A stretch of 64,000 nt of DNA from Oligoflexia bacterium (GTDB taxonomy: Bacteria; Bdellovibrionota; Bdellovibrionia; JABDDW01): contig JADJXN010000003.1 of the NCBI GenBank assembly GCA_016715815.1, positions 62,001 through 126,000 of the forward strand. The letters run 5' to 3'. Below, in pieces: positions 8,416-16,641 of this stretch. Position 1 is the stretch's first letter. Each line of letters starts with the position of its first letter. Below the pieces are notes generated by a model. The model was given only the letters and a program-made list of their open reading frames with translations. It searched no databases and was not told the DNA's origin. The position numbers and the translations under genes are program-made.

Positions 8416-9802
8416 ACTCATTCACATGATGGGGATTTGTGGAACTGCCATGGGAGCCCTTGCCGGCCTATTAAAAGAAATGGGTTATCGTGTAAGGGGA
8501 AGCGATCAAAATGTTTACCCGCCCATGTCACTTAAGCTTAAAGAATTAGGTATTGATATTATTCAAGGTTACAAGCCGGAAAATCTTACCCCAAGGCCAG
8601 ATAGAGTTATTGTGGGAAATGTGATGAGTAAAACTCACTCAGAAGTTCAAGAGCTATTAAAGTCAGATATTCCCTATATGAGCTTGCCTGAAGCTATGGG
8701 GGAATATCTCATAGGCAATAGACACTCTGTTGTTATTTCTGGTACGCACGGAAAAACTACAACAACTGCAATGGCAGCATGGATTCTTTCTTCAGCGGGC
8801 CTTGACCCGGGGTTTATGATTGGTGGTTTGCCACTTAATTTTGCTAATAGTTTTAATATTGGCAGAGGAAACTATTTTGTCATTGAGGGGGATGAGTATG
8901 ACACCGCCTTTTTTGATAAAGTCCCTAAGTTTATTCATTACAAGCCAAGATCTGTTATTTTAACAAGTATTGAGTTTGACCATGCTGATATTTATAAAGA
9001 TCTTAATGCTGTTAAAGATGCTTTTATTATGCTTTTAAAACTTATCCCTAATGATGGGCTTTTTGTTTACAACGGGGAGGATGAAAACATTAAAAGTATT
9101 TTAAATCATCTTAAATGCAAAAATGTTCATAGTTATGGTGGGAAGCATTCAGATTGGAGAATTGATGGTGTTAAGTTTAGTCCGGAATTCTCAGAGTTTG
9201 ACATTGTTCATAATGAAAAAAAAGTGAACCATATTAAGAGTGAACTTTTTGGAGAGTATAATTTATTAAATGCACTTTCTGTCTACATTGTGGCAAAAAA
9301 TTTAAATATTAGTGAAGATAAAATTATTAATGCATTTAAAGCTTTCAAGGGTGTTAAAAGACGACAAGAAATTATAGGAAAACCCCACGGTGTTACTGTT
9401 ATTGATGATTTTGCTCATCACCCAACAGCTGTTGAGCTAACAATTGATGGAGTTAAAAAAAGATTCACTAAAGGGAATGTCTTTGCCGTGTTTGAACCAA
9501 GATCTGCAACGGCTAGAAGAAAAATATTTCAGACAGATTTTGCAAAAGCATTATCGCACGGGGATGTGATCATTTTATCTGAGCCCTATGATCAAGCTAA
9601 AATTGCACCTGAAGACCGTTTTGATGCCAAAGCCGTGATAGAAAAATGTAAAGCCTATGCTCCTCAAAAAGAATGTCTTATTGGTAAAGATGCTGATGAA
9701 ATTATAAAACTAATAACCAAACGTTGGAAGCCGGGGGATGTGGTTTTATTTATGAGTAATGGTGGCTTTGGTGGAATCTACGAGAAGATACTAAAGACTT
9801 AA
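8402..9802 (+). CDS. mpl: UDP-MurNAc:tripeptide ligase Mpl (murein recycling)
   Basis: Mur-ligase-family enzyme that joins the recycled tripeptide L-Ala-gamma-D-Glu-mDAP to UDP-MurNAc, by-passing MurC-D-E. N-terminal MMGICGTAMGALAGLL binds the UDP-sugar, the ATP loop is SGTHGKTTTTAM near residue 116, and the Mur-ligase signatures ...GDEYDTAFFDK (about 165) and DDFAHHPTA (about 342) follow. The length of 466 residues fits Mpl. ATG 8402 overlaps the end of the hydrolase gene. LdcA upstream makes exactly the tripeptide that Mpl uses. The stop overlaps the stop of the convergent receiver gene by four bases. Confidence 0.93.
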   Translation: MKKNELIHMMGICGTAMGALAGLLKEMGYRVRGSDQNVYPPMSLKLKELGIDIIQGYKPENLTPRPDRVIVGNVMSKTHSEVQELLKSDIPYMSLPEAMGEYLIGNRHSVVISGTHGKTTTTAMAAWILSSAGLDPGFMIGGLPLNFANSFNIGRGNYFVIEGDEYDTAFFDKVPKFIHYKPRSVILTSIEFDHADIYKDLNAVKDAFIMLLKLIPNDGLFVYNGEDENIKSILNHLKCKNVHSYGGKHSDWRIDGVKFSPEFSEFDIVHNEKKVNHIKSELFGEYNLLNALSVYIVAKNLNISEDKIINAFKAFKGVKRRQEIIGKPHGVTVIDDFAHHPTAVELTIDGVKKRFTKGNVFAVFEPRSATARRKIFQTDFAKALSHGDVIILSEPYDQAKIAPEDRFDAKAVIEKCKAYAPQKECLIGKDADEIIKLITKRWKPGDVVLFMSNGGFGGIYEKILKT

Positions 9803-10194
9803 GCACCTTTTTTATAATTTTCAAATGTATTGTTTTCAAAAAAATATTTTATCACACTTACAAAGTTATCATATTCAAAGGGTTTTTCTAAAAAGTACCT
9901 ATTTTTAGCATTTTTATCTTTTAGAATTTTAGCAATATTAGCTGAGGTAGAAGTAAATAAAATTGGAACGTCTTTATTAAGTCTTGTGTTAAGATAGGCA
10001 GCGACTGCAAAACCATTGTTACTTGGTAAAATAATTTCCATCACGATTAAATCGGGTGTTGTTAGAGATAAATATTCAATGGCTTTTGTACCGTCTAAAA
10101 TAACTGTAATTTCGTAGCGGTTATCTTTTAATACTTCTGCAGTTAGCTCAGCAAAATCAAAATCGCTTTCAACTATAAGGATTTTTTTTGACAT
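9799..10194 (-). CDS. Stand-alone receiver-domain protein with Glu at the phosphorylation site
   Basis: CheY-like single receiver domain of 131 residues with no output domain. The acidic pocket (E9, D11), the conserved Thr/Ser after strand 4 (LFTST, about 81) and the Lys of strand 5 (LEKPF, K104) are present. The expected phospho-acceptor Asp at the end of strand 3 is Glu: PDLIVMEIILP, E53. A Glu there often mimics the phosphorylated state, so this may be a constitutively 'on' or phosphorylation-independent receiver. It is transcribed towards mpl and away from the DNA glycosylase gene; no histidine kinase is nearby. Confidence 0.85.
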   Translation of the reverse strand: MSKKILIVESDFDFAELTAEVLKDNRYEITVILDGTKAIEYLSLTTPDLIVMEIILPSNNGFAVAAYLNTRLNKDVPILFTSTSANIAKILKDKNAKNRYFLEKPFEYDNFVSVIKYFFENNTFENYKKGA

Positions 10195-10264
10195 ATTCTA
10201 ATTATCGATTAAATTCTTTAATTCTAAATTACTATTAAGTATAAAAAAAGTTTAGAAGCCTAGT

Positions 10265-10831
10265 ATGAAGTTATCAAAATCATTTTACCAGCAAGACACA
10301 ATTAAAGTAGCAAAAGCTCTTTTGGGTAAAAAACTTGTACGTGTTATTAATGGCATAAGACTTAGTGGTATTATTACAGAGGTCGAGGCCTATTTAGGCG
10401 CAAAAGATAAAGCCTGCCATACTTATAATTACCGTCGAACTAAAAGGGTTGAGCCAATGTATTCACAAGGTGGTATTAGCTATGTTTATTTTGTGTATGG
10501 CATGCATTATTGTTTTAATGTTGTTACGCGTAAAAGGGATGAGCCTGAGGCTGTTTTGATTAGATCTATTATTCCCATTGAGGGCATAAGTAAGATGAAG
10601 CAATTAAGGGGAGGTCTTAGTGAGAAGAACTTAACCAATGGGCCTGGTAAGCTGTGTAAGGCCTTAGGGATAACTGTTAGAGAGAATGCATTATCCTTAT
10701 GCGGAGATAAGATTTTTATAGAAAAATTTAAGACAATTTCACCTTCACAAATCCTTTCAAGCCCTCGTATTGGTGTGGATTATGCGGGCAAGGACGCCAA
10801 AAAACTTCTTCGATTTTACTTGCAAGTATGA
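10265..10831 (+). CDS. 3-methyladenine DNA glycosylase (AAG/MPG family)
   Basis: Monofunctional base-excision glycosylase that removes alkylated purines. The 188-residue protein shows family signatures TEVEAYLGAKDKACHTYN (catalytic Glu region, about 39-56), QGGISYVYFVYGMHYCFNVV (about 70-88) and NGPGKLCKALGI (about 120). The ATG is preceded by an A-rich leader only about 70 nt from the divergent receiver gene. It lies directly upstream of mutS, giving a small DNA-repair neighbourhood; the two are separated by a strong palindrome. Confidence 0.93.
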   Translation: MKLSKSFYQQDTIKVAKALLGKKLVRVINGIRLSGIITEVEAYLGAKDKACHTYNYRRTKRVEPMYSQGGISYVYFVYGMHYCFNVVTRKRDEPEAVLIRSIIPIEGISKMKQLRGGLSEKNLTNGPGKLCKALGITVRENALSLCGDKIFIEKFKTISPSQILSSPRIGVDYAGKDAKKLLRFYLQV

Positions 10832-10850
10832 CGCACCATTGCTACCAAAA

Positions 10851-10882
10851 GGTACGCCGTTCCCTTTAGGGAACGGCGTACC
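10851..10882. promoter_or_regulatory. 14-bp perfect hairpin at the mutS translation start
   Basis: ggtacgccgttccc (10851-10864), loop TTTA, then the exact complement (10869-10882). The stem is GC-rich in an AT-rich genome and ends six bases before the mutS ATG. There is no T-run after it, so it is a poor intrinsic terminator in the forward direction. The only purine-rich Shine-Dalgarno-like stretch for mutS lies inside the loop and 3' arm, so the hairpin could hold down mutS translation or stabilise the upstream mRNA. Confidence 0.7.
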
Positions 10883-10888
10883 TAAATT

Positions 10889-13360
10889 ATGACACCATTA
10901 ATGAAGCAGTATTGGGATATTAAAAACCAGCATCCGGATAAGATTTTACTTTTCCGGATGGGGGATTTTTATGAAATGTTTTATGACGATGCTGTTAAAG
11001 CAGCACCTTTACTAAATATAGCCCTTACAGCTCGTAATAAATCGCAAGGCATTGATGTTCCTATGTGTGGGGTGCCTCATCACTCAGTTGGACCACAAAT
11101 AAATAAGCTTCTTAAAGCAGGGCTTAAGGTTGCTATTTGTGACCAAATTGAAAACCCACAAAACATGGAAGGTAAAATTGTAAAGCGAGCTGTAACAAGA
11201 GTAGTAACACCTGGTATGGTTTATGACCCTGAAAACCTAGATGCCAACTCTCAAAACTATGTGGCAGCCCTTGTTGAAAGGGTAAATCAATTTTATGATC
11301 TTTCATTAATAGATGCCTCTACAGGAGAGTTTTTAAATTCAAAAAATATTTCAGCAGCGCAGGTTATATTAACTATTCAAAAATATAATCCTAAAGAAAT
11401 TTTATTACCAACTGGGTATAAACTCTTTTTTGACCCTAAAACTCTTACAAGTTTTAAGCCATTAGATAAGGGTATAAGTGCCTCTCAATTTTTAACAGAA
11501 TATTTAAAAGAAACACAAGGTGAAGAGGTTTTAAAGACATTAAGAATTGAGAGCGAAATTTCTCAAACTAGTATGTTTTTAAGTCCCACAACACTTCGGC
11601 ATCTTGAAATTTTTAAAAAATATGATGAGGAAGACAAAAATACCTTATTTGAAGTTTTAAATTTAAATGCCACCCCCATGGGTGCAAGGCTTTTAAAAAA
11701 GAGATTACTTGAGCCTTTTGTAGATAAAAATAAAATTCAAGAGCAGCATTCAAAAATAGAAGAACTGTTAAAGGATCAAATAAAACTAAGTGAGCTTAAA
11801 GCTGAGCTTTCAAAAATTGGTGATTTAGAGAGAAAAATTGTTAAGCTTTCTAACCCACTTTGTAATGCTAGAGATATTAAAGCTCTGAGTAATTCACTAT
11901 TAAGTGTTCGTGCATGTTTTGGATCTAAAGAAAAACTTATTTCAAAAATTAATTTTATTTCTGAGGAAGTGAATAATACTTTAAGAGATGAGCCGCCCCA
12001 TTCTGTCAAAGAAGGGGGAATGATTAAAAAAGGTGTAAGTAAAATTTTAGATGAATACATTGATTTATCAACCGGGGCACAAGAAAAACTTACCCAGCTT
12101 GAAGAAAAAGAAAGACTTAATTCTAAAATTAATAGTTTAAAAATAAAGTATAATAATATTTTTGGTTATTCCTTTGAAATTACAAAAGCTAATTTAGATA
12201 AAGTGCCAAAGCATTTTGTCAGACGCCAAACTCTGGCTCAAGCTGAAAGATTTGTTACTGAAGAGTTAAGTGATTTAGAGCAAAAAATATTATCTGCAAT
12301 TCAGAAAAGATCAGATTTAGAATTTGAAATATTTAACCAGTTAAGATTAAAAATTCTCTCTCAAGCTTTAGATTTATTAAATATTTCAGATGAAGTAGCT
12401 AAGCTTGATTTAAGTGTTTGCTTTGCCACATTAGCACTTCAGAGAAATTATATAAAACCTGAGTTTAATTTAAATCAAAGTATTGAACTTAAAAAATCCC
12501 GCCATGCAGTTATTGAGGTGCTGGCTGATTTTATACCCAATGATATTAGCCTTCAAAAAGGGGAGTGTCTTTTATTAACCGGACCAAATATGGCGGGTAA
12601 AAGTACAATTATGAGACAAGTGGCTCTGACTGCAATAGTGGCGCAAATCGGGTGCTTTGTCTCAGCTAGTGAGGCAAAGCTTCCAATTTTTGACAAAATA
12701 TTTACTAGAATTGGTGCTAATGACAACCTATCTCAAGGTCAATCTACTTTTATGGTGGAAATGACAGAAACTGCTCAAATAGTGAGAGAAGCTACAGAGA
12801 ATAGTCTAATAATTTTAGATGAAATAGGTCGTGGCACTAGTACCTATGATGGCTTAAGCCTTGCCCATGCAATTTTAGAGTATTTTGTAAGCCATGTTAA
12901 AGCCTATACGTTTTTTGCAACCCATTACCATGAACTAACAGATATTTCTTTAACGCAAGTAATGGTTAAAAATGCCCATATGAGTATTGAAGAACATAAA
13001 GATGAACTTATCTTTTTAAGAAAACTAACTTCAGGGCCTGCTAATAGAAGTTATGGAATAGAGGTGGCAAAGCTAGCAGGGCTTCCATCAAGTATCACAA
13101 CACAGGCATTAAAAATTTTAAAAGATTTAACAATTAAATCTCAGAGTATTAATTCAAAACAAATGGCTTTTGATTTATCTGATAAATTTAACCAAGTAAA
13201 ATTGGGTGATGATGTTGATGAGATAAAAACTAAAGCTCAAAAACTTGAAGGCTTAATTAAAGAAATAAATCAGTTTGATGTCAATTCCATGACCCCTCTT
13301 GAGGCTATGAATTATTTAAGCCTTGTGAAATCCAAAATTAGTAAACATGAACTCCATTAA
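10889..13360 (+). CDS. mutS: DNA mismatch repair protein MutS
   Basis: Recognises mismatches and small loops and recruits MutL. The 823 residues have the full MutS order: mismatch-binding domain with FRMGDFYEMF (Phe and Glu of the F-x-E type reading head, about 22-31), connector, core and clamp, then the ATPase with Walker A TGPNMAGKSTI near residue 568, Walker B ILDEIGRGTSTYDG near 648 and FATHYHEL near 679. The N-terminus 'MTPLMKQYW' fits the family, which supports ATG 10889 despite the hairpin just upstream. Its end overlaps the methyltransferase gene by 14 nt. Confidence 0.96.
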   Translation: MTPLMKQYWDIKNQHPDKILLFRMGDFYEMFYDDAVKAAPLLNIALTARNKSQGIDVPMCGVPHHSVGPQINKLLKAGLKVAICDQIENPQNMEGKIVKRAVTRVVTPGMVYDPENLDANSQNYVAALVERVNQFYDLSLIDASTGEFLNSKNISAAQVILTIQKYNPKEILLPTGYKLFFDPKTLTSFKPLDKGISASQFLTEYLKETQGEEVLKTLRIESEISQTSMFLSPTTLRHLEIFKKYDEEDKNTLFEVLNLNATPMGARLLKKRLLEPFVDKNKIQEQHSKIEELLKDQIKLSELKAELSKIGDLERKIVKLSNPLCNARDIKALSNSLLSVRACFGSKEKLISKINFISEEVNNTLRDEPPHSVKEGGMIKKGVSKILDEYIDLSTGAQEKLTQLEEKERLNSKINSLKIKYNNIFGYSFEITKANLDKVPKHFVRRQTLAQAERFVTEELSDLEQKILSAIQKRSDLEFEIFNQLRLKILSQALDLLNISDEVAKLDLSVCFATLALQRNYIKPEFNLNQSIELKKSRHAVIEVLADFIPNDISLQKGECLLLTGPNMAGKSTIMRQVALTAIVAQIGCFVSASEAKLPIFDKIFTRIGANDNLSQGQSTFMVEMTETAQIVREATENSLIILDEIGRGTSTYDGLSLAHAILEYFVSHVKAYTFFATHYHELTDISLTQVMVKNAHMSIEEHKDELIFLRKLTSGPANRSYGIEVAKLAGLPSSITTQALKILKDLTIKSQSINSKQMAFDLSDKFNQVKLGDDVDEIKTKAQKLEGLIKEINQFDVNSMTPLEAMNYLSLVKSKISKHELH

Positions 13361-14525
13361 AAAAGTAGAAATAACAAAAAAATCTCTTAATTACATTCAG
13401 TCGGGTGGCCTTTGGGTTTTTGCTAATGAATTTAAAACTAAGATGAAAGATTTAGTGCTAGGGGAGTGGGTAGATTTTTACTTTCAAGATAAGTTTGTTG
13501 GCTTTGGTTATGTAAACCCCCATTCGTTAATTGCAGGTAGAATTTGTAGCTTTGAAAAAGTTAATGACCGAAAACTGATGTTTACTGAATTAATAACTAT
13601 GGCCTTAAATAGAAGACAATTGCAAATACAAAGAGATTGTATGAGGGCAGTATTTGCAGAAAGCGACTGGTTGCCAGGTTTGGTGATTGACGTTTACGGG
13701 AAGACTGTAGTGGCACAATCATCTACGGCAGGAATTGATGTAGCATTAGAAGACATTATTGCAGCAATTAATGAAGTCTTTAAACCTGAGGAATTTGTAT
13801 TTAAAGGCGATGGGTCTATAAGACATCTTGAGGGTGTTAGTAATTTTATAAAAATTATTAAAGGTGAAGACGCTAGCTTAAAAAATGGCGTTGCTTTTGA
13901 GGGCGGAGTTAAAATAGCCTGTGATTTTATAGATGGTCAAAAAACTGGCTTTTTTATTGACCAACGTGAGAATAGAAAAAAACTAAAAGAATTTGTAAAA
14001 GATAAATCTGTATTGGATTTATGCTGCTATTCAGGCGGGTGGGGACTAAGTGCTCTCTCAGCTGGAGCTAAAAGTGTGACCTTTGTTGACCAAAGTAAGG
14101 ACGCAATTGAGCTAGTTAAAAAAGGCGTAAAATTAAATCAATTTGATACTGAGAGAGTAAAGTTTGAAGTCTCTGATGTATTTGATTTTTTATCCAATAT
14201 AGACGAAAAATATGATGTAATTATTTGTGACCCCCCAGCGTTTGTTAAATCAAAAAAAAATTTAACACAAGCTGAAAAAGCATATTTAAAATTAAATTAT
14301 GAGTCTATTAAAAGCCTTTCAAAAGACGGCCTACTAGTTACTTGTAGCTGTAGTTATCATATGAGCCAGGGCAATTTTGCCTCCATTATTCAAGAAGCGT
14401 TTAGCAGCAATAGTGTGCAAGCTCAAGTAGTATACCAAGGTGGCCAAAGTCTAGATCATCCTTGGATTATTAATAGGCCTGAAAGCCATTATTTAAAGTG
14501 CTTATTTTTAAAAACAATATCTTAA
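13347..14525 (+). CDS. RlmI-like class I rRNA (cytosine-C5) methyltransferase
   Basis: SAM-dependent methyltransferase of the RlmI/COG1092 family, which in E. coli makes m5C1962 of 23S rRNA. The 392 residues comprise an N-terminal PUA-like RNA-binding part (Gly-rich GGLWVFANE start), a central EEHEE-like region and a C-terminal Rossmann domain. Diagnostic motifs: GQKTGFFIDQRENR near 195, SAM loop VLDLCCYSGGWGLSAL near 222, DPPAFVKSKK near 295 and TCSCSYHM near 332. It overlaps mutS by 14 nt and is probably co-transcribed with it. Function at the exact base is inferred from the family. Confidence 0.88.
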   Translation: MNSIKKVEITKKSLNYIQSGGLWVFANEFKTKMKDLVLGEWVDFYFQDKFVGFGYVNPHSLIAGRICSFEKVNDRKLMFTELITMALNRRQLQIQRDCMRAVFAESDWLPGLVIDVYGKTVVAQSSTAGIDVALEDIIAAINEVFKPEEFVFKGDGSIRHLEGVSNFIKIIKGEDASLKNGVAFEGGVKIACDFIDGQKTGFFIDQRENRKKLKEFVKDKSVLDLCCYSGGWGLSALSAGAKSVTFVDQSKDAIELVKKGVKLNQFDTERVKFEVSDVFDFLSNIDEKYDVIICDPPAFVKSKKNLTQAEKAYLKLNYESIKSLSKDGLLVTCSCSYHMSQGNFASIIQEAFSSNSVQAQVVYQGGQSLDHPWIINRPESHYLKCLFLKTIS

Positions 14526-14554
14526 TAGTTTTACTTAAAGTTGGAATTTAAGTT

Positions 14555-15553
14555 ATGAAAATTAGTGTTGTAGTCGTTAATTCAGGTAGAGATACTTTTT
14601 TTAAAAGAGCACTACAAAGTCTAGCTGATGCACAAGATGTTGAAAAAAATTTTAAATATCAAAATATAGTTGTGTTTAATGGAGTAAAAGTCTACTCCCT
14701 TGAAGATATAAATGCAGAAAAAATATTCATTAATAGTAAAGTGAGGGCTTCTAAAGCTAGAAATGAAGCTTTAAAGTATGTGAATGGTGAGTGGGTTTAT
14801 TTTTTGGATGACGATGCATTTTTACCTACTGATTTTTTTAAAAAATTTAGCAAAACAGTATTATTAAATAAAGTTGATGTTATTGGCGGGCCCAATATTA
14901 CACCAATATATTCAAGTTATTTTCAAAAATTGTCAGGGCAAGTATTAGCCTCTTACTGGGGGGCTGGGCCATGTTCCAAAAGATACTCAATAAAGCATAT
15001 TCAAGAATTATGTGATGAGTCTTCTTTAATTTTATGTAACTTATTTATTCGTATAGATTGTTTAAAAAACCTTCAGTTTAAAGAGAATCTTTTTTGTGGA
15101 GAGGAGAATTTTTTATTAAATCAACTTCGAAGCAAGCAATGTAGAATGCTTTATGCACCGACGCTTTTTGTTTTTCATGAAAGAAGAGAAAATCTATTAA
15201 GTTTTTGTTTTCAAATATTTAAATATGGCGTAGGCCGTGGACAAAATATTGCATATATTAATAACTGGAGAATTTACCACCTATTTCCATCCTTAATGCT
15301 ATTTCTTTTTATTACTACTCTTTTTATATATCCGCCCTTAGCGGCTTTCATGTTTTTACTTTATTTACTCTTAAATTTATATTTTTCTTTAAAAAACTTT
15401 GGCTTATTTTTTTTACATCCATTGGTTCATTTCTTTTATGCTTTGGGGGTTACTACTAGTGTTATTTTTTATTCCAATCTCTTTCCAAAGAGCATTAATC
15501 TTCAATGGTGTTTGAGTAAGCTTAATAAACTTAATTTTTCTATGAGAAAATAA
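14555..15553 (+). CDS. Family 2 glycosyltransferase with C-terminal membrane segment
   Basis: GT-A fold inverting sugar transferase. N-terminal strand MKISVVVVNSG, the ARNEAL motif near residue 68, the metal-binding DDD in YFLDDDAFLP near 82 and an acceptor-side CGEENFLL near 183 are present. Hydrophobic stretches near 255-315 suggest membrane anchoring. The acceptor sugar or lipid cannot be told. It marks the start of a very AT-rich accessory island. Its 3' end overlaps the convergent HPr-kinase-like gene by 141 nt, so one of the two ends may be less conserved than the open frame suggests. Confidence 0.8.
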   Translation: MKISVVVVNSGRDTFFKRALQSLADAQDVEKNFKYQNIVVFNGVKVYSLEDINAEKIFINSKVRASKARNEALKYVNGEWVYFLDDDAFLPTDFFKKFSKTVLLNKVDVIGGPNITPIYSSYFQKLSGQVLASYWGAGPCSKRYSIKHIQELCDESSLILCNLFIRIDCLKNLQFKENLFCGEENFLLNQLRSKQCRMLYAPTLFVFHERRENLLSFCFQIFKYGVGRGQNIAYINNWRIYHLFPSLMLFLFITTLFIYPPLAAFMFLLYLLLNLYFSLKNFGLFFLHPLVHFFYALGVTTSVIFYSNLFPKSINLQWCLSKLNKLNFSMRK

Positions 15554-16255
15554 GCGATATAGTACCTGAATTCGAATAAATGCTATTTTAAACAGTCCTA
15601 CTATATTATTCCATCTTATTAAATGTCTTGCAATTTGAGGAAGACCTAAGCCCCAAAAGGAGCTCCATATAAATATTAAAATGTTTGAATTAATGACATA
15701 CACCATGTCAAGAGAAGCTTCATCAGCCACTCTCTTAGAGAGAATAGGTGTGAGGTATTTTGCCTGGTATTTTTGTTTTTTAAAATATCTCATATAAGTT
15801 GTAGATAAATTTAAATCATCTGCGGCCTTTTGAGAGAGCGCTATACTTATAGGAAACGCTCTAATTTTATAGCCATTTGTAAAAACAATTTCATCGGAGA
15901 AAATTTTTTCATTTGAATAAAGCAAGTGTTCCATTGCCATTGAAGATTTTCCGCCTTTTGAGTTAAGACAAAAGATCAAATTTTTTTCATTTTTTTTTAG
16001 TCCTAAGGCGTGAAGTCGCATCCAACCTTGTTTTTCTAACTGCTCTCCCACAGTGGAAAAAATGTAGTCCCTCATTTGTTCATAAAAATTGGGGGAATTA
16101 TTTATTGTTAATTCTGTATACGTATTATTGTTAAAATTACTAATAAAGTAGTTAAAATCTTCGCTAAGGCTTTCTAGCTCATCTGAGTTTTGTTTAGAGC
16201 TAGGTGCTTTTACTAAAAAATTTAAATTATAAAAGCTAAGTTTTAAAAAATTCAT
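15413..16255 (-). CDS. HPr-kinase-like protein of a peptide-modification operon
   Basis: 280 residues resembling the HPr kinase/phosphorylase fold used outside sugar control in peptide-modifying clusters. The run RLHALGLKK (about 80-88), a P-loop-like NSKGGKSSMAMEHLL (98-112) and FSDEIVF..GYKIRAFPISIAL are in the order seen in HprK-like proteins. The first Gly of the P-loop (GxxxxGKS) is Leu, so nucleotide binding may be altered. ATGA overlap with the upstream peptidase gene makes it the last gene of a coupled four-gene operon. In lasso-peptide clusters such kinases phosphorylate the peptide; that role here is inference. Confidence 0.65.
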   Translation of the reverse strand: MNFLKLSFYNLNFLVKAPSSKQNSDELESLSEDFNYFISNFNNNTYTELTINNSPNFYEQMRDYIFSTVGEQLEKQGWMRLHALGLKKNEKNLIFCLNSKGGKSSMAMEHLLYSNEKIFSDEIVFTNGYKIRAFPISIALSQKAADDLNLSTTYMRYFKKQKYQAKYLTPILSKRVADEASLDMVYVINSNILIFIWSSFWGLGLPQIARHLIRWNNIVGLFKIAFIRIQVLYRLFSHRKIKFIKLTQTPLKINALWKEIGIKNNTSSNPQSIKEMNQWM

Positions 16256-16641
16256 AATGTAATACCAAATTTTTCTGCCATTTTGGAAATAACATGCAAA
16301 ATATTATTTTTTAGTTTGAATGCCAAGGGTAGCCTATGGCTTATAACAAGACCAATAAATTCATCTTCAAAAACAGGAAAATCTTCATGATTTAACTTTG
16401 AACCCTGAGTAATAATTATTTTTTTTCCATTTTGTCTTATTTTATTTTTATATTTAACGTAGTGGCAAATAAACTTATCATTTCTAAAAAAAACAATAAT
16501 ATCAAATTTTCTTAAAGAGTCTAAAGTGGCGGCCTTTACTTTTATTTTATCTCCAATATTTAAATGGGGTTTCATAGAATCACTAGCTACTGACATTGTA
16601 ATAGGGTGAAGTTGAATAAATTGCTTTATTTGTTCAAACAC
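16252..16641 (-). CDS. Small S26/S24-type serine peptidase (signal-peptidase-like)
   Basis: 129 residues. The signal-peptidase box SDSMKPHLNIGDKI places the nucleophile at Ser22 (S-M-K-P). After the conserved D-I-I-V-F strand, FICHYVKY has His60 where bacterial signal peptidases have Lys, as in the Ser-His (archaeal/ER) subtype. QGSKLNHED matches the 'kGD...D' strand. There is no N-terminal membrane helix, so it is probably a cytosolic or peripheral peptidase. GTG start overlapping the upstream stop by one base. In this operon it could cleave the leader of a modified peptide, taking the place of the B2 protease of lasso clusters (inference). Confidence 0.65.
   Translation of the reverse strand: MFEQIKQFIQLHPITMSVASDSMKPHLNIGDKIKVKAATLDSLRKFDIIVFFRNDKFICHYVKYKNKIRQNGKKIIITQGSKLNHEDFPVFEDEFIGLVISHRLPLAFKLKNNILHVISKMAEKFGITL

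Noticed and set aside
10851..10882. Hairpin as an intrinsic terminator of the DNA glycosylase gene
   Set aside because: No T-run follows the stem, and it is placed on the mutS start; kept only as a regulatory or repeat element.
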